From the NCBI GenBank assembly GCA_025617375.2, contig JAMYGW020000006.1, positions 997,001 through 1,061,000 on the forward strand: 64,000 nucleotides of DNA, given 5' to 3'. A program made the translations under genes and the position numbers. This document shows, piece by piece, positions 11,653 through 22,528 of the stretch (the first letter of the stretch is position 1; every line of letters begins with the position of its first letter). Origin of the DNA: Acarospora socialis. Its lineage: Eukaryota > Ascomycota > Lecanoromycetes > Acarosporales > Acarosporaceae. Under the pieces are notes generated by a model. The model was not told the DNA's origin. It saw only the letters and a program-made list of their open reading frames with translations, and ran no database searches.

Positions 11653-13602
11653 TCATGTCTGATTAGAAATTCGCCTCCGCATCACTTTCAAGCCGTCCAT
11701 CTTGCGGAAAAGCTCCTTCCCCTTCAACTTTCCCAGATCATCAAACTCACACCTCTCTAGCTCTTTCCCGTGTCCGTCCATGATGTCGCAGTTGACGCAA
11801 AAGTCTCTTATTGGAAACAAAGTTGTGTCCGGAATCCTCTTCGCGGCTTCACCCACGCTTCCGACCAGCAAGGCCGTGAAACACAAGCCAAGAGCGGCGG
11901 CTGTCAAGACTATATATGCTATGACTGTACCACGGCCGACAACGAGCGTATACCTCAGCGTCGCCAGTGAGACGGACGTACTTGTCATCGGAGCTATGAT
12001 AGTGGGTAAGGTACCGTTGGTGAGATAGCTGAGGGATGAGTCGATTGCGGTGGATGCAGACTGGCAAAAGTACAGTGGGATTGTCAGCAGTTCCTGAAGC
12101 CCATTCACGTTGCGCGTGACAGCAGCAGCGTTTATTTTCCCAATCTTCTCGTACATGTCCAGCATAGACCAGATAAAGAAGACGAAGGGGCGGTTGCTTC
12201 CACCCGCAACTAAGTTGATGATTTCCTGAGAGGGGTCATTGCTGTCACCAAAGAAGCTGTCGTAGGCGCGGAAGAGCTCAGAACTATTGACTGGGGCAGG
12301 CGTCTCTTTCTCGGTATTGAACCTATGGGAAAGGATCGTGCCGTTGAGGCGGCTGAATGCTACGGACGCGTTGCGGAAGGATGTCTTCAAAGTGGTTGAC
12401 CAACCTGGCGAGGACTGCCATGAGGTGTTGACAGAGCACTGTTGCTCTCTAGAGATTTCAATTGGACATTGTACGATATCTAGGCAGTCAATAAAGTCAG
12501 CAAGAGCCAAAGAGCGTTTGTACGCTTGGTAGTAGAAAAATCAATCGATACTTACTGGCGTGGAGTGTAGTATTTGCAGAGTTGCGGAGACACAGCCTGA
12601 ACCCAAACTGACTGCCATAGACACGACATGTGCTCTTATTTTCAGAACGCCAGTTGCTGCTATCTTCTCCAAATCGGAGCACATAGCCTTGCTGGTTCTG
12701 GGTAAGATATACATCGGCTTCAGGCACATCGCCATGTGACAGAAGTTGTGGTGCGATGAGATTAATTCCGCCTGGGACGAAAACGACCCGCTCACAGGTC
12801 TGTCCGCCATGAGTATCGATTCCCTGGGAACAAGACTTTGGCCGGCTAGCAGTGGGTGTAAGATCCACTGCTAGGGTGGGATCAGTAAGAAACTGACCAT
12901 AAGCCATGGAGAAAAGTATGTCTGTGGCTGGTGCAAGCTGTTTGGCGACGGAGGCGTTGAAGGAACTCATACCGAATCCAAGGGGAGGATCTAAGCGTTG
13001 AACGGTATGAAAGGCAAGCTTCGTTTGCACATTGCCTGCTTGATGTCAGTCGCCTTGACTGAGACAAAAAGACACCATTCATAAACCATACTCATGATCA
13101 AGACCCCAAGCACTGGTATTAGGATGATGGAGGCCAGTCTGATCGTACTCCATAATCGCGTCATCACCGTACGTATCCCTTTCTCCACAGAACAAGTGAG
13201 AAGCCCAGGAGCACCAGTACCAGCCTGCAGGCAAATGAAATCGGTAAAACGCAGTCCATCCTTTCCAGCAACGAGCAACCATTGCACTCGCTCGAACGCT
13301 GCCGCTATCGTACACGCCAGCAGAACGTTGGTCAGTTCCGAAAGGACTCGAAGAACAAAGATCGGGCGGCTGCTAGAAGCATAAATGAAACGAATGCCAG
13401 ATACGAAACTGGTCTGGGAAGCATATACAACAGTAAGGATGAACAGCAAGAAGGTGAGTAGCGCTGAGATCCAGGCGAGTGGTATCTGGCGAGCCGGTTC
13501 AAGAAAGCTGTGTATTGTTCTAGCACGCTTCACTTTCGCAGGACTTGTTGGCGATGGTGATGCCTCGCTCGTTGAAGGGACCTCTTTCATCGAATCGGAC
13601 AT
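11653..13602 (-). CDS. Fungal multi-span membrane protein with large extracytoplasmic domain
   Basis: Three exons, 13602-13092, 13035-12556 and 12479-11653, joined with consistent phases, give about 605 aa. Hydrophobic segments lie at IPLAWISALLTFLLFILTVV (residues about 40-60), PIFVLRVLSELTNVLLACTI (about 80-105), LASIILIPVLGVLIM (about 155-170) and near the C-terminus (VIAYIVLTAAALGLCFTALL). Between the third and the last lies a domain of about 330 residues rich in Cys and N-glycosylation sites (NTS, NAS, NGT, NSS), probably extracellular. The cytoplasmic tail is charged (FDDLGKLKGKELFRKMDGLK). The plan resembles uncharacterised membrane proteins common in Pezizomycotina (DUF3176-like layout), but I do not recognise a named family and assign no function. 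Confidence 0.7.
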
Positions 13603-14064
13603 CGTTGGAAGGCTGTGGAGCGTTTGTTCAGGGCAGTAGAAAGCTTCCCTAACTTTATGTTAAGATGCTGGAAGTATTCCAGTGTTGACAGGATCATACA
13701 GAGCTTGGCAATACCATTGTTGCGAGATGCCGACCTGAAGAGTCTCCAGGCTCCCTGGCTGGATTTATCCATGAAAACGCCAGTGAACGACCTGGATATT
13801 CGTTATCTTGGCAAATGCGTGTCTCAGAGCAAGAGGACGGGGCTGTGAGAACTGCACGATCTTAGCGTTGTACTTTACTGCTTGCGGGCTTGCCAAGGTG
13901 AGGCTGAGAGAAGCCTCGCACCCGGACAAGGCAAGCTTGCGGGGTGGGAATGAATATTGTAGTCGTAGTATCATACTACATGTAGGTAGAAGTTCTTGTG
14001 TGCCTCGCTGTTAGCCCTATTACGTATAAGTTACCTAAGCCACATAGGCATGGAGGCAACTAAC

Positions 14065-14188
14065 TAAAGTCCGGCGACAAACTCGCTCTGGCATTAGAAG
14101 ATATGGTACGCTTACCTTGGTCATCCTGAAGAGGTAAGCGTATCATATCCCTCTACGTGACTTGTGCCCATTCCGAGCATTGCAAGTA
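14065..14188. mobile_element. Decayed foldback/MITE-like element, relative of the one at 52955-53079
   Basis: A central hairpin pairs ATATGGTACGCTTACC with GGTAAGCGTATCATAT. The right arm continues through ACGTGAC, CATTCCGAGC and AGTA in the same order as the right arm of the perfect foldback at 53026-53079. The left arm has diverged much more. Length (about 124 bp) matches the intact relative. Confidence 0.6.
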
Positions 14189-14404
14189 GTTGAAGACATA
14201 TCAAAATAACTGGAAACGCTCAGATGGCAGAATTTCATACATGTGGGCCTCTTATGATAGTTAAAAGAAAAGAATTTCAGGCTAAAATAGTTATAAGAGC
14301 TATTGATTTCTAGCTTGAGAAAGGTTTTATTTTGAACTACTTCCTCTAGAGTATTCATCCGTCCGCTTTACATTGTTGTCACCATCAGTTGTGATGAGCC
14401 GACT

Positions 14405-14640
14405 CATGAACAGGACAGTAACTATCACCTTGATGTCCGCAACAATGCTCAGATCAAGATTGCCGATTGCACCCATCACTTGTGGATCTCAGGTACCCAG
14501 GCCACCGAGGTTAGAGAGTCGTAACGACATGCTAAATGGCACTCACACAATAGGACAAGACGACCGCTAATACACCCAGTACCAAATGCCCAAAACCAGG
14601 GGTATATTTGCTTTGATCTACTCCTCACTAGAACACCAAG
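14405..14640. repeat. Dispersed repeat, copy 1
   Basis: This segment aligns by eye with about 24505-24715 in the same orientation. Shared blocks in order are AACTATCACCTTGAT, ATTGCACC, TCACTTGT, GATCTCAG, CAGGCCACCGAGGTT, a GCAT/CACACA block and a TTTGCTTGATC-like block. The minus strand can be read in part as LSNLGGLGTWDPQ-like residues, so it may derive from a coding element, but no family is recognised. Confidence 0.55.
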
Positions 14641-15554
14641 TACCTACCGCAAAACCCTAAAGTATCAATAAAACACCCAGACAGTAAACTAACACCAAGT
14701 CAGTCCAACACGCCCTTCTCCTCTCCGACTACCAACACCTCCATCTCGCTGCCGCACGGCGCCGAAGCTGCTATGGACGGGCGCACAGAGTTTTCGGATG
14801 TGTAGACGTTGCAGACATCTGAATCGTGGACGAGAGTGAGGATATTGGGAACAAAGTGTGTGAGAAAGTTCCGCAATATCGGGGGTTGTGCTCGAACGAA
14901 AAGACAAGGCATGATCTCAGATCGGTAAGAGAGATGAGATCTTTGCGACTAAGAGAGAGGGAGATGGTGGTATGAAAGGCGTAGTTGAGTGGTTGGCGCT
15001 GTGGTTCCTGCCGACACTCGCGCCTTGGAGTTGGTGAGTTTTGTTATCCTGGTGGGATTATGGATTTGGAGTTGCGTGGTGTGAGTAATGAAGAGTGGTC
15101 GAGAGTGGTGGACTGCTAACAATGGAAGTATTTGGAATTCCAACTCTGATCGCTGAAGGAATGAGAAGAACAGGGCCGCCTTGCAGTTGTGTTGACGATG
15201 TGATAGGCTTCAGTACAGCTGAACGGATGCTGGACAGTGGGAGCGAACAGAGGTCAAGGGCTTTTGTGGCTGTCGAAAAACGGTTCTCGCACTGCATGAG
15301 ATATTGTGAGACGTCCTGAATGCAGAATGAAAGCCTCTGAAGACATGCATGTAGTCAGCTCTTTGTCTTCATGATGTAGTGCAAAGTGTAGGGCGATGAT
15401 GCCAACGACGGCTGGGCGGACTGCCTGGACGATCGGTCAGAGCTAAGCTCCGGCCTTCAGCTTCTCGATTGGGCGCAAGAGACCCTGCCGCAACGCCTCT
15501 GATGCACTGCAAGCCACCGATTTGTAAGTTAGTGGCTACATCATCCGCCTCATT

Positions 15555-16929
15555 CTAGTCCAGTGCCAACGGTGCCGGTTCCCGTAAGGGGTTGGCCCCA
15601 CCATGGAGCACGTATTGTGCCAATTGCTTGTCCAATAGTATTTGACTGTAGTGACTATACCGACCCCTAGATATCCTGAACTCAGTCAGAATTCCCAACG
15701 GCTTCAACGCATCGAGCAAGTTGGCCCAGGTCCCTTCACAGAGGTGGATCTTAACTAACTCCAACCGGCGTAGGCTATCCGAGTGGTGGCTTATGAATCC
15801 CAGGAGCTCGGCCTCCCTCACCATGAAAGATGCAAGTTCGAGCGACCGGAGTTGATGCCATGTATGATGTTCGAAGAACAACTGGAAGGTAGGGGTGTCA
15901 GAACGCAGAGAAAGCCACACATGCTCAAGCTTAGTGCATGACTTTAGCAGGGAATACAGCCCACTCAGGACACTCGGGTGCGACCTTTTAGCATTAATGG
16001 AGATCTCGAGAAAGCACAGATCATGGAGAGCGTCGACCGCATTATCGAGTGGAAAGGTTGTAAAATCAAACATTGACGCAGGCATGCTGCTCAAGCGTCC
16101 TTTCCCTCCGGGTTTAAATCCCAAGTGCCGGATCTGTTTTTTCGGGGTAGAGAGAGCGCACAGTATCGTAAATAGACCTTGAGTTTGTTCGTCGCTGAAC
16201 TCGTGCCTAACGACGACGGGTGTGGATGTAGTGGGTTCCAGCTGCGACAAAGTGTCCTCGGCCTCGGTCTAGCCGCCAGGCTGGGTATCTGAGTCTCCCA
16301 TCTTTCCTTTGAGGTTTCCATCGAATCCATTCATCGTGTATCGTCACACTTGTCAATCTGGGCATGTTCGGCAGACCACGACGCAGATGGACAAGATTCT
16401 CACTGTTCTGGCGAGGCTATTTCTGCTCCTCGGCGAGCTACATATAAGCCTCATAGCCGCGCCTCAATGTTCGGTCAGTAATATTCTCACTCATCCACTC
16501 TTTTTCTTGGCAAACAGGTGGGAGAGGAGTTGATATCGGTATTGGTTGAGGGTGAGATCGGGATTGAAGTGACTTCCATCGTATACTAGCTCCGTAACGC
16601 ACTTGCTATAGCTCTCATGCTGCGATATGACCGTAATAATGTCCAGAACCTTCCGATGCGGGCCAATAAAGATGGCATTAAATAGGCTTGGCGTAACGAG
16701 ACGATTCCACTGCTTGCAAACAACTCTGGCGACTTTCATATGACTTTTCTCGAAGTGATTGAATATCGCATTCCATATTTCTTCCGGCAAGCTGCCGTGA
16801 TATCCAACCATGATCCTCTCCCACCTGAAACAGTCGATACAGGCGATTGGCCTGCCCTTCACGAGGCTTTGCGTAAGTAAAAGTCTTCCTTGTAAAGCGT
16901 TTAAGGACTTTTGCACCTTCTATTCGCAC
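15555..16929 (-). pseudogene. Decayed F-box protein gene
   Basis: Two open stretches read in order on the minus strand. The first (16916-16491) has an F-box-like start (SLPEEIWNAIFNHFEK, VARVVCKQWNRL) followed by CVTELVYDG. The second (16250-15555) is the leucine-rich C-terminal half, ending HGGANPL. Between them the expected protein can still be followed (TLRRGYEAYM, then LAEEQK, then a PNMPRLTSVTIHDEW-like block), but it is crossed by two in-frame TAG codons and two frame changes. Both TAGs sit where Gln (CAG) would be natural, i.e. C-to-T changes. The intact neighbour at 17162-18571 shares CITELVYDV and the ending HGGENPL, so this is a dead tandem paralogue rather than an intron-rich gene. 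Confidence 0.7.
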
Positions 16930-17161
16930 GGGATGACCGCGATCAGAATTGAGTAAGGCAGAAATAGAAGTGAAACCATTGCATTGGTAGGAAAATGTCG
17001 TCTCTTGCCGAGTTTACTTAAGCAATAATCTGGTCTTCCACATGCCAGAGATTGTTTGGAATGCAAGACTAGGTAGATATTTCGTAAGATTCAAGCGCCT
17101 CTCGTTGCCTTGACCACACAACCAATCACGATTGCGGTGGAAGAACACCGCTCTCGTCAGC

Positions 17162-18571
17162 TTAAGAATCGACCAGAAGCGGATTTTCACCACCGTGACG
17201 AAAAAAGTGCTCAATCTCTGCTTTGAGGCAATCTCTCCCGTCGCCCTCACTCCAAATCTCAATCCCTCCAAACTGTGTAAGGGGTGGCTCTAAAGTCAAC
17301 GTCTTCAGTCTGAGTGACCGTCGGAACTGTTCAAGGGCACTTGCCCAGGTGCCGCACGTGAGCTCGCCGTCTCGCAGATTAAGGACTCGCAAAGCTTGCA
17401 GCGAGACTAGGAAATCATGAAGATTCGGCTCGTCTGCGGCAAAGGATGTAAGGCGCAGAGAGACCAAATGGCACCAAGCATGATGTGAACCAAATATCTC
17501 CACTAGCGTGTACGGATTGTTGTCGTCGCCGGACATTTTGTCCATATCGAGGCGTAGGTGCTTCAACGCAGACATAGAGCGCAAGATAGTTGGCAAAGCA
17601 TCTATAGAGTTGGTAGCGTGGGCGTATTCTGACGTCAATCGGCTCAAGGTCAACCTCTCCAGCTTGTTCAAAGCATTAAGGGTGTGATGTAAGAGCGAAG
17701 GAGACATCAAGGCTTTAGTGTCGAATGTGTTTTGATAGAGGTTCAGCCAGCGTGTGCTCTTGAACCTAGAGACTTTCTTTTGGCTTAATGACAAAGCCCG
17801 TATCACCGTGAAGAAATCAACGTGCCCGTAAGCGCGCCTTCCTATGGCTTTTGGTTCGAGAAACAACGGGTTCCATGTCCGAGCAAGGGGGCTCCCGCAG
17901 CTGTGAATCGGGGAAAGCTTTGTGGGATCAAACCGGCGATCTGTGAGGGAGTCTCCCCATGTTCCACCGAGAACAACAGCGTCAAGTGCCGGAAATTCCT
18001 TCAACCCTAAGCAAAGATGGGCCAACAGTTCACCACCAATATGATACTCCTGCTGTTGCCTTGCGCTTTCCAGATATGCTCGGTGTCCACGATCCACGAC
18101 ACGGTAGTGGCGCAATTCCTCCTCGCGGGTTCCATCATCATATTTATCTCTGGCGTACTGTAGAAGCTCATTGAGTTGATCATCCGGCGTCTCGAAATCG
18201 AAATCTGACCGAGGCAAGTGTGAGCATCGATTATAGAGTTGGTGGCAAAGAGCATCGAAATAATCGAGTCTAGACAAATCCGCTTTGAAGTCACAAACAT
18301 CGTACACCAGTTCCGTGATACACCTGCTAATGAGAGGGTGAGCGGCGATGCTGTTGAAGACCTTCACGTTGACCGAATGCGGCGAAAAGTAGATCCGGTC
18401 GTACAGAAACCCCAACGGAAGGAAGCTCCAAAGCTTGCAAACCAATCGAACCGACTTGAGATCTTCCTTATGCAATCGAATGAAGATGAGCAGTAAAATT
18501 TCATTGGGAATATCGTGCCATCTGACAGGGGTTGTCGAGACGCTGTGGTTGTCTGGAGCCATGAGTGACAA
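17162..18571 (-). CDS. F-box protein
   Basis: Single open frame of 469 aa. An N-terminal F-box (residues about 17-60: WHDIPNEILLLIFIRLHKED, SVRLVCKLWSFLPL) should bind Skp1 and recruit targets to an SCF ubiquitin ligase. The remainder is a leucine-rich, LRR-like region (LERLTLSRL, LKHLRLDMDKM, LRVLNLRDGEL, LKTLTLEPPL) for substrate binding. No intron is needed. The start MSLMAPDNH is about 16 residues before the F-box, as is usual in fungal F-box proteins. The target is unknown. A decayed paralogue lies immediately downstream on the same strand, so this is a tandem duplication with one surviving copy. Confidence 0.82.
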   Translation of the reverse strand: MSLMAPDNHSVSTTPVRWHDIPNEILLLIFIRLHKEDLKSVRLVCKLWSFLPLGFLYDRIYFSPHSVNVKVFNSIAAHPLISRCITELVYDVCDFKADLSRLDYFDALCHQLYNRCSHLPRSDFDFETPDDQLNELLQYARDKYDDGTREEELRHYRVVDRGHRAYLESARQQQEYHIGGELLAHLCLGLKEFPALDAVVLGGTWGDSLTDRRFDPTKLSPIHSCGSPLARTWNPLFLEPKAIGRRAYGHVDFFTVIRALSLSQKKVSRFKSTRWLNLYQNTFDTKALMSPSLLHHTLNALNKLERLTLSRLTSEYAHATNSIDALPTILRSMSALKHLRLDMDKMSGDDNNPYTLVEIFGSHHAWCHLVSLRLTSFAADEPNLHDFLVSLQALRVLNLRDGELTCGTWASALEQFRRSLRLKTLTLEPPLTQFGGIEIWSEGDGRDCLKAEIEHFFRHGGENPLLVDS

Positions 18572-20162
18572 AAGAGCTTACGACAGATCAGCCAGAGCTA
18601 CTGAGAGACGTGATGAGGCATACTTTGGTGTTCGCCGTAACCTTAGATACTGCCAAGGTAGTGGTTCGCCTGACTGCTACGAAAGGGCAACAGTTGGGAC
18701 ACAGATGGCGATTGGCATTCAAATCACTGGCGACCTGCCTAGCATAAAGGGCCTTGTTGTGCATACACTTATGTAGCAGTTGAGGAGAATGTAAGTATAA
18801 TGTGCTCCGGATGTGATAATTACAAACACGACGAGGCAACCAATGCTAACCTCTACGGTTGGCGAAACGGCAAATTGGGCCACTAGTAAGTATGGGCCTA
18901 CTTAATCCTTGCTGTTCAGTCCCTGATCTGCGATTTGTGGCCTTGTCATGTTTCCTAAATCCTGGATTAAGTCGCCTTCACGAAGTTCCAGTTGCCTTGT
19001 GTATGGCAGATATGTAACAACAACGCAAGCAAGCGATTGATGCTAGACTCTCCTCAATTGAGAAAGGGTTCCGCACACTGAGATTACCAAGTTCTGAGTG
19101 TTGGGAGAGCGTTAGCGTGTATACTCTTTATTGTGAATTTCTGAGCCGCACTGTGGAGTATGTCTGAATTATGGTCATCGCAGATCAAGATCGATGTTAA
19201 GTGGTTTTGCCGCTCTACCAACTCCCCAGATCATCTGCCTGATCAGGTTAGGTATAACTGAATCAGGCAGTTGAACACTATCAACTGTTGGTTTGGCTGT
19301 TCAACTCAACCCCACCTACCCGATCAAGCAATGTACAACCTGATGAGGCAGTTGATCTGGAGTTGATAGAGCCTGGTCTAACGATAGGGTCATTTTGACT
19401 AGGAGGCAGTCACATGACGCTCATGTGACAAGAGCACATGTACCTAACGTATGAAGGTATAACAAGGTGGAGCCCTACTCCAGACGGCGTCGCAGAACGC
19501 ATGCTTTGCGCCAACGGGCCGAGCCGCCCAACTCGGCCCCTAAAGTCAAACCGCACAGCGTAGTTCTATCTACAAGGCAATCAGCTGTTCGAACTCCAAT
19601 CATTTGATTCCAGGTAAGCACTTTGACTACGCTGTGTCCGGGGAGAAGGGCCATTAATAATTAGTTAGGTCTTCTAAGTCTTACTATGATTATAGTAACT
19701 CTTTTTGCACTGTCGGCCCGGCAGCGTACATATTTGTGGCCCCAGAATGCATGCGGGGGCTGATATGCGATATGCAAGTATTTCGCCCCCAAACGGCTGG
19801 AATCGTGTCAAAGTCCGTGTCAGCTGCGATGATGTACTCTGTAACGGACGACAACCCTAGCAGAGATGTCTCAGCGAATGCAGGCTCTAATACTGGATTT
19901 CAGCCGTTGGTGCATCCGATTTAATACCAGATTAGAATTATGGACTCTGGAGCTCAGCTTCAAGGCGTCCTTGCAGGCTGAACATATGCGCAAGCTGTGT
20001 GGTGTGGGTCACACTGAATACTCCGCCATAGATAGACGGTAATTGTTCCTAAGTTCAGTTCCCCAAAGCCTTGTGAGATGCCCTCATCCACCTATATCTT
20101 TACTCTCCTCTCTGTTTGCTTTCCTCAGACAAGATATTCTTGAAACGTTGTGAAAATTCAAC
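18572..20162. other. Intergenic region with a TIR mini-element
   Basis: About 1.6 kb with no supported gene between divergently transcribed genes (F-box on minus, rhodopsin-like on plus). It contains a short inverted-repeat element at 19212-19372, listed separately; the rest shows nothing I can name. Confidence 0.35.
19212..19372. mobile_element. MITE-like element with ~38-bp imperfect terminal inverted repeats
   Basis: The left end GCTCTACCAACTCC... and the right end, read on the opposite strand as GCTCTATCAACTCC..., match over about 38 bp with a few mismatches and a 2-nt indel (further blocks AGATCA, CTGCCT, ATCAGGTT). About 85 bp lie between them, including a small palindrome (CAGTTGA...TCAACTG). 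No coding capacity and no clear target-site duplication. Superfamily not assigned. Confidence 0.5.
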
Positions 20163-21620
20163 ATGTCTTTCCTTTCTATGCTTCAAAATATACCGGCCTT
20201 TCCCCCTCCACCGGGTGTCAGATCGAATTTTGATGATCCTGAGACCCAAAATGCAGCTCTCATCGAAGTTAACGCTGTTTTCATCACTTTCATGCTGCTC
20301 CTGGTTGGGATTCGAATCTACTCAAAAGCTCATCTTACCCATAACTTATGGTGGGACGACTGTGGGTGGTCTCTGCGACTCTCAACCCTAAGAGTGTGTT
20401 GGCTGATCAAACTCCTTAGATACTTGTATCTTTGCAGCCTTAACTTCTGTCCTCATTACGATTATCATGATACTGAGTATGGCTCGATCTTTTGCGCGAG
20501 GACGTCTGCATAGTCACTCACCGAGAATCTAGATTTGAGGCTTGGATATGGACGACATCTGTGGGACATCCGTGCCATCACGCTGACCCCTAACACAATT
20601 CGTGTGAGTATTGGTTGAGAGACCTAATCCTTATCGTTCCTAGGACGACACTTAGTCCTTGTACTAGCAACTGGGTTCCATATCCATCATTTACCCTGTG
20701 GTTATTCTTATGGTCAAGCTCTCGATTCTATTGCTATATATGCGCATCTTCAACGTGGACAGGCTTTTCCGACAGCTCATCTACTTTGGAATAATCTTTC
20801 AAGCGCTCTGCTACACAGCCATGTTTGGTGTCGCGGTTAGCACTTTTGCCATTTGCACTTCCCTAGCGAGCCTATCCATTCAACTCTGCAAAGCCTCGGG
20901 CGTAGTGGTCATCGCTCAAGGCACCGTCAACGTGGCCACGGATTTCTACCTTCTAGCCTTGCCGATTGCACGTGTCGTAAGGCTGCAAACCCCAACTCGG
21001 CGAAAGATTGGCCTGTGTGCCATATTTCTGACTGGACTAGCGTAAGTCAGATCCAGCTGTATTGGATGTTGTTGGTACTAACTGGTGGAACAGCGCTTGT
21101 ATTGTTAGCGTAATACGCCTCGTCATCGCTATCATACATTTGCACGACCCAGACGTTTTCTGGAACGCGGCTTTATATTCTCAATTGACGTGTGTACTTG
21201 ACTCAATCCATACACGCACTGAAGCGGTGCTTTGTCCAAGACTAACATAGATACATACACGTCAGTGTGGTTGAGATGAATATCGGTATCTCTGTGGCTT
21301 GCATGCCAGCTCTGCCCGCCTTCATTAACGAGAGTGGAATCTTCAAAACAGCCACCTATGATTCCCTCCGTTCATATATCTTCAGCAGCCACAACCGCAG
21401 TCAAGCCTTGAAGGGAAATCTCACTTCAGATAGGTCGAAGACGCGGCAAGCGAGTTTCACCCGCCAAAACAGCAGTCACAGGCGTTTGCACGACAACAAC
21501 TCCATTGACTTGAGAGACATGGGTGGCCATGAATGCTGCTGCCGTGGGCCAAGGTTTGAAAGTCACCCGGAGCATGCAAAGGGAGCTAGTGTTCAGACCA
21601 TGGATTATACCATAGTCTAG
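20163..21620 (+). CDS. Fungal rhodopsin-like / PTH11-type seven-span membrane protein
   Basis: Six exons (20163-20361, 20438-20476, 20533-20603, 20668-21041, 21094-21189, 21266-21620) close in one frame and give about 377 aa. Family marks of the fungal rhodopsin domain are present: IRIYSKAHLTHNLWWDD at the end of helix 1 (WDD is diagnostic), LGYGRHLWDI after helix 2, a VKLSILLLYMRIF helix, LPIARVVRLQTPTRRKIGL at the intracellular loop, and VEMNIGISVACMPALPAF in helix 7. The hydrophilic tail (about 80 residues, Ser/Arg-rich) is cytoplasmic. Such proteins are numerous in plant-associated ascomycetes and are treated as candidate receptors, but function is rarely shown. Intron 2 (56 nt) is what joins the helix-2 segment in frame. 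No signs of decay once spliced. Confidence 0.8.
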
Positions 21621-22528
21621 GTAACATGGTCCAAGTTGTTATGGACCTATCTCTAAGGACCTACCTCTTTTCGTGTTCTCTTTTAGGTGCGGTGACCCGG
21701 ACCTCTTTTTGTGCTTTCTTTCCTAGTTATTCAGTGACGTCATTTTGCTCATTTCGCTAAGCTAGTGAACCTCGCTTAATCAGTGTAAATAGCGAGGATC
21801 CGAGGCAGGGTGCAAGATTTCATTGCACCGCAAATGTCGCGTACTACAATCTTGGCTGCGCAAAAGTTGCAGTGTTCGCTTAATACTTTAGATTTGCGCG
21901 ATCGTTGATAAAAATCAAGCAACCTTCTCAACCTCTAGAACATGGATTATTTGCTTGCGTGCTCGCAATACAAGCATTGTTATCTCTTATGTCAGATGGA
22001 GAGATGGGAGACTGAGTAAATTTCTACGGCCCGCAGACTTTGTAAGAATATTTTCTCAGTCGCTAGGACCGGGAGGACTGTGTGCTTAGCTTTGTCAGAA
22101 TATCATCAACGTTTTCGTATTGACGATAAGTTATTCGCGCTGATATCATTGGCAACAGTATTTTTCTAAAGATTTCATCATCAGTGCCCTCTTCGAGTAA
22201 TTTAATCGGCAGAATGGAAGTGGTTGAACTGCAGAGACTTCCTACCTTTATTGAATATACAATGGTGATATTCTAGTAACAAGCGCTCAAAGCCTTTGCT
22301 AATGCTACCCTCGGAAAGCCCTGTTATCTTTCTTCTAGCATGACTTTCGATTTATTCCCTTGTCGATACCTTAATGGTGTGTGGGGCATTCAACGATGTG
22401 AAGGAAGACAAATCTCGCAGTGTGAAATTAATGGTACCGCTAATAGAAGATGAATGAAAGACCTATCTAACAACGGTTGTTCACCTAACACCGTTGTTGT
22501 CAGGCATTCCCAAACGAACTCGTCCTTT
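21621..22528. other. Intergenic, nothing recognised
   Basis: Between convergent genes. The extended reading frame of the minus-strand sterol-dehydrogenase-like gene reaches to 22390. Otherwise I see no gene or repeat here. Confidence 0.3.

Larger units (their letters stand above)
13603..15554. other. Gene-poor interval with two repeat relics
   Basis: Nearly 2 kb without a supported gene. It contains a decayed foldback element (about 14065-14188) and one copy of a dispersed repeat (about 14405-14640), listed separately. A minus-strand 70-codon frame at 14700-14912 is too weak to call. Confidence 0.4.

Noticed and set aside
14700-14912. Minus-strand 70-codon frame (MPCLFVRAQPPILRNF...)
   Set aside because: Reasonable composition, but single short frame in a repeat-bearing interval, no splice partners or known family.
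16251-16508. Idea that introns remove the stops between the two halves of the downstream F-box gene
   Set aside because: The segment reads as F-box-family protein text with stops and frame changes inside it, so excising it would delete conserved sequence. Decay is the simpler reading.
20477-20532. Suspected frameshift in the rhodopsin-like gene
   Set aside because: A 56-nt intron starting at GTATGG after ATACTGA and ending at ATCTAG restores the frame exactly, so the gene is intact.
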